The notes: generated by a model from the letters alone, not told the origin. Positions 1 through 9,330 are shown, counted from the first letter of the stretch. The stretch: DNA of 64,000 nt from Pectobacterium carotovorum (GCA_016415585.1 CP066552.1:992001-1056000), one strand, 5' to 3'. Numbers and translations: made by a program.

Positions 1-28
1 AAGTGTATTTCACGCGCAGATATAAACT

Positions 29-568
29 ATGCAACAGACTACAGCGATCCAGCGTTTAAGTGAGCTAGACCAGCAAGGACGTTATGTATTTGGTCAGCGC
101 GATCTGGAGAAAATCTTTTCTGAAGATAGCAAACGCACCTTGCATGCCGGGCTTGAACGTTTGGTACGACAGAACATTCTGGAAAGGGCTGCCCGTGGCG
201 TCTACCTCTTTGCTTTGTCACATCATAAAAAAGGCCCAGACACTCTGGAACTGATTGCCAAAACCCTGCGGCGTGGTGAATACAATTACGTCAGCCTGGA
301 ATCAGCGCTCTCCAGTTATGGTGTGATTTCGCAAATCCCGATGGACAGGCTGACCGTGATGACCACAGGGCGCAAAGGTGAATACAAAACTAACTATGGA
401 ACCATTGAATTCACACATACCAAGCGGCCGGTCAGTGAAATTATTCAGAGTTTCATCTCCATCAACCGGCCACTGCGGATGGCTACAAAGCAAGCGGCAT
501 GGCGCGACCAAAAACGGGTTGGCCGCAATACTCACCTGGTCCAGAAGGAAATGCTGAATGAAGATTGA
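29..568 (+). CDS. AbiEi-type antitoxin of a type IV toxin-antitoxin pair
   Basis: This 179-residue protein has the size and order of AbiEi antitoxins. These have an N-terminal winged helix that binds DNA and a C-terminal domain that counteracts the nucleotidyltransferase toxin without lasting contact. A helix-turn-helix-like stretch lies at about residues 20-60, followed by the typical segment containing YNYVSLESALSSYG near residue 90. The stop codon overlaps the start of the toxin gene by 11 bases, as expected for translational coupling. AbiE loci act in phage abortive infection and plasmid or ICE maintenance, and usually autorepress. Identity rests on motif recognition and the partner gene, not on a search. 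Confidence 0.85.
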   Translation: MQQTTAIQRLSELDQQGRYVFGQRDLEKIFSEDSKRTLHAGLERLVRQNILERAARGVYLFALSHHKKGPDTLELIAKTLRRGEYNYVSLESALSSYGVISQIPMDRLTVMTTGRKGEYKTNYGTIEFTHTKRPVSEIIQSFISINRPLRMATKQAAWRDQKRVGRNTHLVQKEMLNED

Positions 569-1481
569 TCCGGCTGATTTTAATGCCTTAGTGGCTAAGG
601 CAATGCAACAGGCTGAAGTTGCCGCCATGCGGCCCGTGATTGAAAAAGAGTTACTGCACTACGATATTTTGTACTGTCTTGACCAGGCAGGTTTGCTCAA
701 TGAGTTGGTGTTTCAAGGCGGAACCTCATTAAGACTTTGTCATGGCGGCAACCGCTTCAGCGAAGATCTGGATTTTGCCGGTGGTGTCGATTTTTCATCG
801 GCCAGGCTGGCAGAGATGAAAACCTGTATTGAAGACTATATTGGTAAACGTTATGGCCTGGAAGTCACGGTGAAAGAGCCTGCGTCGCTGAAACAAGAAA
901 AAGAGTACGCCGAACTGCGGATTGATAAATGGCAAATTAACATCACCACAGCCCCAGGCCAGAAGGATATGCCAAAGCAAAAAATTAAGCTTGAAGTGGC
1001 GAATGTGCCAGCTTACACCAAAGAAGCTTTGCCTCTTCGCAACAACTATGACTTCTTACCTGATGGTTACGAAGACACCCTGGTGTTTACCGAAACACTG
1101 GACGAAGTGATGGCGGATAAGCTGATTTCTCTACCTGCCACTCAACGCTACATTCGGCATCGCGATTTATGGGATTTGGTCTGGCTGCAGCAGCAGAACG
1201 CCCGGCTTAATCCTGAGCTCATCCGCTTAAAGCTGGCTGACTACAAAATTCCTGACTACCAGTTTATGCTGGAAAGCCGGATTGCTTCGCTGGATGAGAT
1301 TGTCGCAGGTGCAGCATTTCATAATGAGATGAAACGTTTTTTACCAACCAACGTCTATGACCGGACTTTGGGGCAGGACAAATTTAAGTCCTTTATGCTG
1401 GGGGCTTTGAAAAAAATGCTGACGGAGGTACATACCAAGCTGTTCGGCAGTTCAACTCCAGAACATGAATTCAAACTTTAA
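558..1481 (+). CDS. AbiEii nucleotidyltransferase toxin
   Basis: This 307-residue protein belongs to the AbiEii/AbiGii (DUF1814) nucleotidyltransferase toxins, which transfer nucleotides onto RNA such as tRNA and stop growth. The two defining motifs are visible: GGTSLRL at residues 54-60 and SEDLDF at residues 68-73, supplying the metal-binding aspartates. A later conserved region with DEVMADKLISL and the RHRDLWDL segment is also present. The length is normal and the frame is intact, so the toxin is probably active. It overlaps the upstream antitoxin gene by 11 bases and has no separate promoter space. Confidence 0.88.
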   Translation: MKIDPADFNALVAKAMQQAEVAAMRPVIEKELLHYDILYCLDQAGLLNELVFQGGTSLRLCHGGNRFSEDLDFAGGVDFSSARLAEMKTCIEDYIGKRYGLEVTVKEPASLKQEKEYAELRIDKWQINITTAPGQKDMPKQKIKLEVANVPAYTKEALPLRNNYDFLPDGYEDTLVFTETLDEVMADKLISLPATQRYIRHRDLWDLVWLQQQNARLNPELIRLKLADYKIPDYQFMLESRIASLDEIVAGAAFHNEMKRFLPTNVYDRTLGQDKFKSFMLGALKKMLTEVHTKLFGSSTPEHEFKL

Positions 1482-1571
1482 GCAGCAGTAAATAGATAAA
1501 AGCAGCACAAAAAACGGGCAAAAACGACAAAAATTTAAGATACCTGCCCCATATCTGCCCCATGACAAGTT

Positions 1572-1594
1572 CAGCCCTTGCCAGATAAGGGCTG
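1572..1594 (+). terminator. hairpin after the AbiE operon, possible terminator
   Basis: An 8-base inverted repeat CAGCCCTT / AAGGGCTG with a 7-base loop lies 90 bases after the AbiEii stop. There is no clear T-run, so termination is uncertain. The rest of 1482-1672 shows no gene that I can support. Confidence 0.35.
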
Positions 1595-1672
1595 CAGCCA
1601 AAATCTCACCAATCTAGCATCGGCGCGATGGAAAAGCGGTTAAGACGAGAAGCTTGAGGGGCGGTTGATACT

Positions 1673-1954
1673 GTGTTGCGTGTACCTGATTTTACGTCGG
1701 TCATGATTTGTCAGTTATCGTTTCGTGTGTGTCTGGCGGTGTTGTTTGGTTTGCTCGTTTTCAGTATCTCTGTCGCCTTTCTTGTTTCAGATCCTAACAG
1801 AGACGGAGACGGGACAATGCACTATAACATAGAGAAGCGATCTCGCAGTCGCTATCGGATAGACGAGAAGGGCTTGCTGATTTCGTTACAGCATTGTAAC
1901 GGTGTGGCTCCTGCCAGCCTGAAAGCAGCAGAAGCCAGTCAGTTAACGCGTTGA
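1673..1954 (+). CDS. possible small membrane protein, unknown
   Basis: A 93-codon open frame begins with TTG, with an in-frame ATG further in. It contains one hydrophobic segment (about residues 18-38) followed by a basic, soluble tail. Its end overlaps the 3' end of the convergent LysE-type gene by 12 bases. No ribosome-binding site is convincing and I recognise no family. It may be a real single-pass membrane peptide or a chance frame. Confidence 0.22.
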   Translation: MLRVPDFTSVMICQLSFRVCLAVLFGLLVFSISVAFLVSDPNRDGDGTMHYNIEKRSRSRYRIDEKGLLISLQHCNGVAPASLKAAEASQLTR

Positions 1955-2569
1955 CGCAGCCAACGTCGTGCCTGCCAGAATGAAGATCCCGCCCGTCGAG
2001 CGATTAAACAGCTTGATGCGACGTGGGTTGGAGAAAAGGCCCGATAAACGGCGGCCTGTGCAGGCATAGATAAACATGATACTGAAATCGAAGACAGCCC
2101 AAGTTACCGCCAAAATGATGAGCTGCAAAGCGTGCGGAGCGCTGGTATCGATAAAATTAGGGAAGAGCGCGGCGAAAAACAGCAGATCTTTCGGATTACT
2201 TATCCCAACCAGAAAGCCTTTGCGGAATAAGGGAAACCAGCCCGGAGCTGAGGCTTCCTGCATGTCATGCTCCGTGGTACTCATATCCTTGGAACGCCAT
2301 GATGCGATGCCTAACCAGATGAGATAAACCGCACCAATAATTTTTAATACCATGAAGGCAGTGGTTGACGCAGCGAGGATGGCACCTAGCCCCAATGCTG
2401 AACAGGACATCAAAATCATTGCCGCGCTGACGCCGCCTAATACAGTTGCGGTTGCACGTGAAGCGCCGTAGCGTAAACCGTGCGACATGCTGATTAAGGC
2501 GGATGGGCCCGGAATGGCAATCAGGGCGATGATAATGCCTGTATAAGCCAGCCAGAGGTGAAGGCTCAT
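1943..2569 (-). CDS. LysE/RhtB-family amino-acid exporter
   Basis: A 208-residue inner-membrane protein of the LysE/RhtB translocator family, which exports amino acids such as lysine, threonine or homoserine lactones. The family N-terminus is present, with the conserved IPGPSALISMSHGLRYG segment near residues 18-34, and about six hydrophobic segments follow. The frame is open further upstream, but the chosen ATG at 2569 has a good AGGAGAAATC ribosome-binding site, so I reject the ten-residue extension. The substrate cannot be read from the sequence. It is cargo unrelated to conjugation. Confidence 0.85.
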   Translation of the reverse strand: MSLHLWLAYTGIIIALIAIPGPSALISMSHGLRYGASRATATVLGGVSAAMILMSCSALGLGAILAASTTAFMVLKIIGAVYLIWLGIASWRSKDMSTTEHDMQEASAPGWFPLFRKGFLVGISNPKDLLFFAALFPNFIDTSAPHALQLIILAVTWAVFDFSIMFIYACTGRRLSGLFSNPRRIKLFNRSTGGIFILAGTTLAASTR

Positions 2570-2791
2570 GATTTCTCCTGCGCATAGTTCGTAGTTCACT
2601 GTGAAAGCGTGATTGAAAGCGGTGATATAAATCGATATATATTCACATATATATTGCTAGTTTTTCAACGCGTGATGGTAACAGAAAAGGGGTTGATGCC
2701 GCTCGCCCTCTTTATCAAAATTCTGTTGCTGGCGCTGGTGGGGTACACAGTGATAAGCCTGACATTTTTTAAACAACGCCCCTCTTGCCGC

Positions 2792-2881
2792 ATTATTCGG
2801 CCTTATGGCCTCACCCCTTCGGGGTCAGCGCAAGCGCTGTTCAAAAACGCCTTGCCGTTTTTGTCCTGCAAATCGAATAAT
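2792..2881. repeat. short element of nested hairpins bounded by inverted repeats
   Basis: An 8-base inverted pair ATTATTCG (2792-2799) and CGAATAAT (2874-2881) bounds a series of small hairpins: GGCC-ttat-GGCC, ACCCC-ttc-GGGGT, GCGC-aa-GCGC and CAAAAACG-ccttgc-CGTTTTTG. The arrangement resembles a REP or MITE-like intergenic repeat. It adjoins a decayed acetyltransferase gene. Family membership is unknown without a genome-wide search. Confidence 0.45.
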
Positions 2882-2907
2882 TTAAGGTATATATTAGAAC
2901 AATTTAT

Positions 2908-3054
2908 AAAAAAGATTGTGCCATCTAGTGTACCTGCAGAGCTGCGAGCAAACTGTGGAATGTTGCCTGCTTCTTGGTAGCCCAATTTATGGTACCAAAT
3001 AGATGCGGCGTCAGCCGTGTGAGTGTCAAGGGTCAACAAGGTACGCAGATTGGT
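2908..3054 (-). pseudogene. remnant of a GNAT N-acetyltransferase (C-terminal part)
   Basis: On the minus strand about 45 residues read like the C-terminal half of a GNAT acetyltransferase: TLDTHTADAASIWYHKLGYQ, then a segment ending LDGTIFF. These correspond to the acetyl-CoA loop and the last strands of the fold. There is no intact start or N-terminal domain upstream, and homology stops just before the hairpin element at 2792-2881. I read it as a decayed fragment. Confidence 0.55.
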
Positions 3055-3215
3055 TTGTGTGTGACGCCCGCTTCAGCCCAATCGAGATGACTGTTCCATT
3101 CGGAGCATCATCTATTTGATGGTAAGTGCGGTTCTACGCTGGTATTTATTGATTTTTTTATACAAGAGAAATTTGATAGCACAGCGATTTTTTTAAATAA
3201 TTTTATAGGTGAATA

Positions 3216-3968
3216 ATGAGTAAGAAAATAGTTTTTATTAGTCATATAACTGAAGAGAAAGAGCTTGCTCAAATTCTTTCTGATGAAATAAAAAAATCAT
3301 ATTTGGGTATGCTGGATACTTTCGTTTCATCCGATGGTTAAAGCCTTCCAGCAGGTGGGAGATGGTTAGATATGATAGATGCAGCTTTGAATCAAAGTGC
3401 CATCCAGATATCTTTATGCAGCCCAAAATCAATTAAACGGCCATGGATTAATTTTGAAGCTGGGGCGTCTTGGATAAGAAAAATTCCTGTCGTACCTGTT
3501 TGTCACTCGGGTCTTCGTAAACATGAGCTACCTATACCATTGGCTATGCTGCAATCAGCAGATATTGACAACAAAAAAGACTTAAGTGGTATGTTTAATG
3601 AATTAACTAAAGTATTAGGTGCTACTATTAATCCTGATATTGATTATGATTCAATTATTGAACGTTCTAATGAGTTTCAGAATAAATACATGTACGTATA
3701 TGTTATAAAAGATGCGATATGTAATATAATTAATATATGCCCTGAAATGGATGAGCTTTTCTTTTCTGGATTAATTCAAACTAAGGTTATAACAATAAAA
3801 GAGTATCAGTATATCGACATGGTACGACATCTTGAGTTTCTTTCTAGAGAAAATTTAGTTGGGTATGGATTCAATAAAACGATAATGGATAAATCCGGAA
3901 CATATAAAGGAGGGGCGATCGCAGTTACGCCTAAGTATTTAAATGAAGTGATGGATATCATTCGCTAA
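3216..3968 (+). pseudogene. TIR-domain protein interrupted by an in-frame stop
   Basis: From ATG 3216 the frame reads a TIR domain (KIVFISHITEEKELAQIL), then a TAA at codon 42 (3339-3341) and then continues in the same frame to 3968. The text around the stop is FVSSDG-stop-SLPAGGRWLD, where this family normally has a glutamate, so a single GAA to TAA change explains it. Downstream the core is intact, including SPKSIKRPWINFEAG with the glutamate expected to be catalytic in NAD-cleaving TIRs. The C-terminal part (about 130 residues) is unknown. TIR proteins of this type usually act in antiphage NAD depletion. Restart at ATG 3372 would lack the first TIR strands. No partner gene is adjacent. Confidence 0.75.
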
Positions 3969-3983
3969 TTTTTCTGTTAATAG

Positions 3984-4010
3984 CCCTATCTATCAAGTGT
4001 TTAGATGGGG
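3984..4010 (+). terminator. weak hairpin after the TIR gene
   Basis: CCCTATCTA can pair with TAGATGGGG, with one bulge, 15 bases after the TIR stop. There is no strong T-run. The remaining bases up to 4270 are AT-rich and I see no gene there. Confidence 0.3.
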
Positions 4011-4270
4011 TTGTTATGTATTAAATAAAAATCATCATGTAAAATTAATATTTATTTCATGAATATAAATTCCAACGATTACCAAAAACAAAATAGATGG
4101 AAATCTATGGATAACTTAGATGTTTCCGACTCGTTGATAGTATTGATGTTCATATTCCGTTGGTGAAGTTTTATCACTTACGCTATGCCGATATTTACTG
4201 TTAAAAAAATTTTTTATGTAATCTAAAATATCGCTGCGGGTTTTTTCCTGTGTTCTGCAGATCTTTTTCT

Positions 4271-4768
4271 TTAGCGTACCCGTCCGGCGACGTCATGCAC
4301 GCCTTTGTCGTCAATCGCCTTAACCAACTGCGCCAGATGGCGGGTTTCAACCTGCGCGATATCCATCGCACCAATGGAGGGGAAAACGTAGCGTTTCAGG
4401 CTGGTGAGAATTTTATCGGCGTGCGCGTCTGACCAGAGCTTGAGGCTGCTGGTGTGCCACGCCTGAGCGACATACTGAAAGGTGCGGGATTCATCAACGG
4501 TGGGGTTGTTCGCTTTGCGAAGCTGAGGGGGACTGATTCCGGACGCCAGCAGCTTACGCGCTGCATCGCGCTTTTCGCGGGCTTCTGCCAGTGTAGTTTG
4601 AGGGTAGGGGCCAAAGGCCAGACGGTTTTCTTTACCGCCGAGGCGATAGCGGAAATACCATAGCTCAGCGCCGCTGGGCGATACCGTGAGGTACAGGCCT
4701 TGCGAATCGGTGAGTTTGTAAGATTTTGCGAGAGGTTTCGCGGATCGGACTTTGCTGTCAGTTAACAT
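4271..4768 (-). pseudogene. truncated P4-type tyrosine integrase
   Basis: The 165 residues from MLTDSKVRSAKPLAKSYKL match the N-terminal DUF4102 arm-binding domain and core-binding domain of P4-like island integrases. The frame ends at a TAA just after ...VAGRVR, where the catalytic domain should begin, so all the catalytic residues (R, H, R, Y) are missing. The start ATG 4768 is preferred to one seven codons upstream because it matches the family start. It marks a former island end. I find no tRNA gene beside it. Confidence 0.8.
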
Positions 4769-5186
4769 ATGAGGGTCACTCCCGTTCATCGAACTGAATG
4801 ACCCGCAACCTGACCCACAAATTCCCCGATACGAAGGGATAAATCAAAACGCATCGGAAAAGATTTTTACGCCAACTTATTGAATTACATACACATAGGG
4901 ATTGATAAGGAAGCATAAAAAAGGAAAGGTGGCGCCGGACTCGGGATCATACTCACGGTTAACTTGCTGTTTATTATTGTTTTGTTGGAAACACGATCAA
5001 GCTGCGCCCCCATGAAAGCCCCCATAAAAAATCGTTTTGTTTTTGTGATGGTTGTCACGATGAATCGGTGTTTTAGCGGTTAATGGCACTAAAAACGTGG
5101 TTTCATCTCCTATGCAGGCAACAGCCGATACCTCTCTGTGTTGAATATCTTTTAAACGTAGACTTGATATGTAGGATTCGTAACTT

Positions 5187-5284
5187 TTGAGATAATTATA
5201 AATGATGTGATCTATAATATATGGATTATATTGGTATTTTTGCTATTATTTTGAGATGTTCTCATACTCTATTTGAGATAATTA
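5187..5284. promoter_or_regulatory. direct repeats and palindrome upstream of the Fic gene
   Basis: Two identical 12-mers TTGAGATAATTA lie at 5187-5198 and 5273-5284, with a palindromic TGAGATGTTCTCA at 5252-5264 between them. The last copy ends six bases before the Fic ATG, so a bound protein could block initiation. The Fic protein carries a C-terminal winged-helix-like domain, which makes autoregulation plausible. The rest of 4790-5186 shows no gene. Confidence 0.4.
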
Positions 5285-5290
5285 CATATC

Positions 5291-6433
5291 ATGGCTCAAT
5301 TTAATCACTTTGAACTTTCGCTTCTGAACCCCAGTTTTGACTCCCCTTTAGTCGACGCTCTGACAGAGCTGGAGTTACTCCGGCATCTGAGACTGGAAAC
5401 GGATGTTCACCCTATCCTGTTTGCGCAATTGAAAGCCGTTTTCCACATGCTCGAGAGTCTGGGTTCTGCGAGGATTGAGGGAAACCACACGACACTTGCC
5501 GACTATGTGGAAAGCAAAGTCGAAGGAACACAGAGTTCGACGGATCAGCTCAAAGAAATCAACAATATTGAAGCCGCGATGGAATTCATCGACGAGCATC
5601 TAAATAATGGTGATGAGATAACGGAATATTTTATCCGCGAGCTACATAGTCTGGCGGTTGTCGGGTTGCAACAGGAAGGCGACAGAACGCCCGGTGCCTA
5701 TCGACAACATAACGTCAGCATCGCTCAGTCTGACCATTTACCGCCGGACCATATCCACGTTCCTAACTATATGTCAGAACTGACCGGCTTTATTAACCGT
5801 GCTGATAAACCAAAATATGATCTGATGAAAATTGCACTGGTGCATCACCGTTTTGGCTGGATACACCCATTCGGTAACGGTAATGGCAGAACGGTCAGAT
5901 TGCTAACCTATGCGTTATTGATCAAGTATGGTTTTAATGTTCAGGCAGGTGGCCGGGTTCTTAATCCGACAGCGGTATTCTGTAATGATCGTGAGCGTTA
6001 TTACGCCATGCTTTCGTTAGCGGATAAGGGAACAGAGCGGGGCTTAGAAGAATGGTGTTTATATGTACTTTCGGGAATTTCATCTGAGTTGAAGAAAGTC
6101 GATCAACTGACAAACCATGCTTTTTTGAGTACGAAAATACTGTATCCGGCGATCGACTTTTCATCTGAAAGAGGGCTAATAAACCCGTTGGAATCCAAAG
6201 TTCTGAAACGCGCTGTAGAGCTAGGGACGATAAAAGCGGGTGATCTCCGTACCGCTTTACCTGATCTAAAACCAGCGCAGGTGACTTATCAGCTCGGTAA
6301 ATTGATTGACCGGGGACTGCTCCAACCAGTGGAAGAGGGAGCTCGTTCCTATACGGCGAAGTTTTCGAACTCATATCTTATTCGCGGGGTGATTAAGGTT
6401 CTGCGTGAAGAAGGGTTTATTCCTGATTTGTGA
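5291..6433 (+). CDS. Fic-family adenylyltransferase with built-in inhibitory motif
   Basis: This 380-residue protein has the complete Fic catalytic motif HPFGNGNGR at residues 192-200, with the catalytic histidine and the ATP-phosphate-binding loop. It therefore probably transfers AMP to hydroxyl groups of target proteins. An inhibitory helix motif S-x-x-x-E-G is at residues 59-64 (SARIEG), placing it in the class with an N-terminal self-inhibiting helix. Residues from about 290 resemble a winged-helix domain. No separate antitoxin is adjacent, as expected for a self-inhibited Fic. The ribosome-binding site is weak. Confidence 0.88.
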   Translation: MAQFNHFELSLLNPSFDSPLVDALTELELLRHLRLETDVHPILFAQLKAVFHMLESLGSARIEGNHTTLADYVESKVEGTQSSTDQLKEINNIEAAMEFIDEHLNNGDEITEYFIRELHSLAVVGLQQEGDRTPGAYRQHNVSIAQSDHLPPDHIHVPNYMSELTGFINRADKPKYDLMKIALVHHRFGWIHPFGNGNGRTVRLLTYALLIKYGFNVQAGGRVLNPTAVFCNDRERYYAMLSLADKGTERGLEEWCLYVLSGISSELKKVDQLTNHAFLSTKILYPAIDFSSERGLINPLESKVLKRAVELGTIKAGDLRTALPDLKPAQVTYQLGKLIDRGLLQPVEEGARSYTAKFSNSYLIRGVIKVLREEGFIPDL

Positions 6434-6516
6434 GGCCAGTAGATCGTTGGCTGACATTTCTGTGTAGGCGCTGACTGATATATTGGTTAGCTACTTAAAA
6501 AAGGAATTGGGAAGGT

Positions 6517-6544
6517 ATAAAACCGGCTTGTTAGCCGGTTTTAT
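6517..6544. terminator. bidirectional terminator
   Basis: A perfect 12-base stem ATAAAACCGGCT / AGCCGGTTTTAT with loop TGTT lies between the convergent Fic gene and the minus-strand gene at 6550-6984. The A- and T-rich stem base serves both strands. Confidence 0.8.
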
Positions 6545-6549
6545 AAAAT

Positions 6550-6984
6550 TTATCTTGTGGAACCAACTGATTTTTCAAGGCATTTTTTTCTGAGTTCAAC
6601 CGGAAGGGTAGACATCAGAGCATTAATAAAATCAAGCGTATAATCACGAGATAATTTAAATGAAAGCTCATTAATAAGGTGAGATAAATTTTCAGTTCTA
6701 TCCCATTGAATTTTGAAATTACCGTTATTAACTTTTTGTTCTACGCGCTGCAATATTTTTTTTGAATTATATGTATACAACATCGTATGGTTAGTTCTTC
6801 GTCCATCTTCATCCTCGAAGAAGGAGACATAGACCTTTAGACCACTTCGAGTTTTCTTAATGACAATTTCGTCGTAGTTTGGGCTAAATGCAGCTTCTGC
6901 AAGTTCATGAGGCTGCACACCTTTTGAGAGGTGTACAGAAACTATTTTATCTATGAGCTGGTTCACACTTTTGATGCTTAGCAT
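6550..6984 (-). CDS. unknown protein, partner of a truncated helicase
   Basis: A 144-residue charged, soluble protein I do not recognise. Its start overlaps the end of the upstream helicase fragment by seven bases, so the two were one operon, and its role was probably linked to that helicase, perhaps in a defence module. No signal peptide or membrane segment is visible. Since the helicase has lost its motor domains, this gene is likely an orphan. Confidence 0.55.
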   Translation of the reverse strand: MLSIKSVNQLIDKIVSVHLSKGVQPHELAEAAFSPNYDEIVIKKTRSGLKVYVSFFEDEDGRRTNHTMLYTYNSKKILQRVEQKVNNGNFKIQWDRTENLSHLINELSFKLSRDYTLDFINALMSTLPVELRKKCLEKSVGSTR

Positions 6985-7799
6985 GACAACATGCTCCTTA
7001 ACTCTTTGAATATACTAGGGAGATAATTAACAGACATCGTTAAAGCATCATTATCCCTTTCATTTACAGGGCCAAATCGGTGATGCAATTTGGCATTTAT
7101 ATAGATTACAAGTGTACCATCGTTGGTTGTATCTGTCCTTAAGGTTCTTATGTGCCTTGACATGTGCCTTGACAGAATTTTTGTCAACTCGGTTCCCTTT
7201 GGATCTAATTTTAAGTCACTTAAAATATTTGTAGCTTCATCACGAGAGCGCTTTGTTAATGTTTCACGCATTCTTTTACGATATAGCTCTGGTCTCTTAG
7301 ATATGAGATTAGGATCAATATCGTCATTTGAAACTTTGCGAGTTTCTTTTGCGATCATTTGCGCCTTAATTAATGCAAGGTCGTCTTCATCGAGTTCGCC
7401 ATCAGTAACATTATCTCTTAACTTATCAATTTTTTGGTTTGCTCTGGCTTCAATTTCGGCCCTTTTTTGTTCAAACAGTTCATTAAAGTCAATATCTTTT
7501 AGATAAGAGTCTTGATCACTTATAAAGCTGTTATCAATGAATACGCCTGCTAAAGATCTGTCTTTTTCTTCATACTCGTAATCAGAAAAATTATAGTCTT
7601 TAATTCGTTGCTGAGTGCCCCGATCAACTTCTTTTTGGAAAGATGACCACATAGCATCAAGGCCAATATCTTGATGATAAATAATGAGAGCGTTATTATC
7701 TACTTCAAAGGCTTCTATTTCCTCTTCGGGAATAGCACGTAAAACACGTCCAACTATTTGTGCGAAAGCATTTATACTTCTGTATGGTCTAAACAAGGC
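6978..7799 (-). pseudogene. C-terminal fragment of a DEAD/DEAH helicase cut by an IS
   Basis: The frame is open right up to the IS edge and begins inside the helicase core: RPYRSINAFAQIVGRVLRAIP contains motif VI (Q-x-x-G-R-x-x-R). The remaining 250 residues are a charged C-terminal domain. Walker A and B motifs would lie upstream, but on the far side of the IS the sequence is an unrelated gene, so the N-terminal part was deleted, not merely displaced. A TTG at 7796 is only an apparent start. Confidence 0.8.
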
Positions 7800-7800
7800 T

Positions 7801-9020
7801 CAGGGTGGGATCCCACTTTACTTATTGAAATAGAGAACTTATTTCGATTTCATTGATCTGAGTTTTATCTCCCCCCAACACTCAGTGAAAGACAATGACC
7901 ATCTTTAATTATATCAATGAAATACCCGACCCTCGCTGCGAGACGAATAAAAAGCATGAATTGATGGACGTCATTTTCCTCACCTTTGCTGCCGTGCTCA
8001 GCGGCGCATCGGGTTGGAAAGCCATACAGCAATTCGGTGAGTGCCAACTCCCGTGGCTGAGACAGCATTCTCCTTTTGCTAATGGTATTCCAAAACGTCA
8101 TTGTATCGCCAATATTATCAAGGCATTAGATAGCCAGTCCCTGATGTCGGCACTGTTAAGCTGGATTAATGAACGTCGCAGTGGTAATGGCAGAAAACAG
8201 ATAGCAATTGACGGTAAAACACTTCGCGGAACGGGCAACGGCTTTTTAGCGCAAGCCCTGCATGTCGTCAGCGCTTACGACATTGGCAATGGTATTGCGT
8301 TGTATCAACAACTTACTGAAAGAAAAGGTAAAGAAGGACCAGTGGCCCGCCAGCTTATTGAATGTCTGTCGCTGGAAAATGCCACCGTCACGCTGGATGC
8401 TCTTCATTGTCAGGTGGAGACATTGCAGCTTATCTGTCAGCGTAAAGGCGAGTTTATCGTCGGCATTAAAGGGAACCAAAAAAAGCTGTATGAATTTGTT
8501 AAACAGCGTTTTTCTTCATGTTATGACGATGAAGGGCTGGCGACGCACAGTGAAAATAATCAGGCGCATGGGCGGACGGAATATCGTCAGGTGATGCAGA
8601 TAGATGCGGACCTTCCCGAGGAGTTAAAACAACGCTGGCCGACAATTCGTACGTTAATAGAAGTGGTGAGTGAACGTGGTGAGCGGGGAAAGGTGGTACA
8701 CAGAGAGTCGCGTTGGTATGTCAGTTCGTTGGCGGTAGACGCACGGGTAGCGTCACAAATGATACGCGAGCATTGGTGTATAGAAAATCAACTGCATTGG
8801 GTATTGGATGTGGTTTTCAGAGAGGATGAGATGAACCTGAAAGACCCGGAAGGAGCGGCGCATATGGCGCTGTTCAATCGAGTCGCGTTGAGTGTTCTGA
8901 AACAGCATGAAGGTAAAAAAGATAGCATAGCGGGCAAACGACAATGTGCCGGATGGTCAGGAGATTTTCGTAGCGAGGTTATCTTTGGTTAATTCATCGA
9001 CAAAGTGGAATCCCGCCCTG
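7801..9020 (+). mobile_element. ISAs1-family insertion sequence
   Basis: Terminal inverted repeats are CAGGGTGGGATCCCACTTTA at 7801-7820 and, inverted, CAGGGCGGGATTCCACTTTG ending at 9020. They enclose one transposase gene. The 8-10 bases flanking the two ends differ (AACAAGGCT against TCTCTGACAT), so no target duplication is seen. This fits an adjacent deletion or recombination after insertion. Confidence 0.88.
7895..8992 (+). CDS. ISAs1-family DDE transposase
   Basis: A 365-residue transposase of the ISAs1 family, related to the H-repeat proteins of Rhs elements. Typical N-terminal motifs are present (IPDPRCETNKKHELMDVIFL), followed by the DDE core: AIDGKTLRG, the VTLDALHCQ segment, and the late glutamate region with HWVLDVVFREDE. 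The length is close to the family norm, so it is probably functional. It occupies nearly the whole IS. Confidence 0.9.
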   Translation: MTIFNYINEIPDPRCETNKKHELMDVIFLTFAAVLSGASGWKAIQQFGECQLPWLRQHSPFANGIPKRHCIANIIKALDSQSLMSALLSWINERRSGNGRKQIAIDGKTLRGTGNGFLAQALHVVSAYDIGNGIALYQQLTERKGKEGPVARQLIECLSLENATVTLDALHCQVETLQLICQRKGEFIVGIKGNQKKLYEFVKQRFSSCYDDEGLATHSENNQAHGRTEYRQVMQIDADLPEELKQRWPTIRTLIEVVSERGERGKVVHRESRWYVSSLAVDARVASQMIREHWCIENQLHWVLDVVFREDEMNLKDPEGAAHMALFNRVALSVLKQHEGKKDSIAGKRQCAGWSGDFRSEVIFG

Positions 9021-9295
9021 TCTCTGACATAAACATAATCTATTTGAAAATTTAAGATTATCTCTGTGGGAGTTGATGAACTTATCCAATATAAAAAGGA
9101 GCAATAGGCGATAGGTTTATTTTCTTCATCAGCTACAACAACTAGACTTACAGTCATTTCCTTAGATTTTTTGCAAAAATCTAAGGCTAATGCATATCGT
9201 GAATCGCATGTACTATCAATATCCTCAAAGTCGTCTGCGGTTGGTGTGAATGAGTGATGAGTATTACCTTTTGTATCTATACAGTATAAAGACAT
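9021..9295 (-). pseudogene. unknown gene truncated by the ISAs1 element
   Basis: The 91 native N-terminal residues start at MSLYCIDTKG and run into the IS at 9020. The frame continues for about 20 more codons inside the IS before stopping. The end (ILNFQIDYVYVRDRA) resembles the central strands of a GNAT-like fold, but the match is too short to name. The rest of the gene is lost. Confidence 0.5.
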
Positions 9296-9309
9296 ATTTT
9301 CCCTCTACT

Positions 9310-9330
9310 TTCCCCTATTAAGCAGGGGAA
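9310..9330. terminator. short hairpin ahead of the conjugation operon
   Basis: TTCCCCT / AGGGGAA with a 7-base loop sits between the truncated minus-strand gene and the RAQPRD gene. It could be a terminator or leader hairpin; it has no strong T-run. Confidence 0.3.

Noticed and set aside
2609..2980. Plus-strand open frame of 123 codons
   Set aside because: It runs through the hairpin element and antisense to the GNAT remnant, without a recognisable protein pattern.
4930..4956. GGCGCCGGACTCGGGATCA-like stretch resembling a tRNA 3' end near the broken integrase
   Set aside because: The match to the tRNA-Phe end is short and interrupted, and no T-arm pairing is evident, so I do not call an att site.
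7123..7506. Serine-rich plus-strand open frame
   Set aside because: It is antisense to the helicase fragment, which has a recognisable motif VI.
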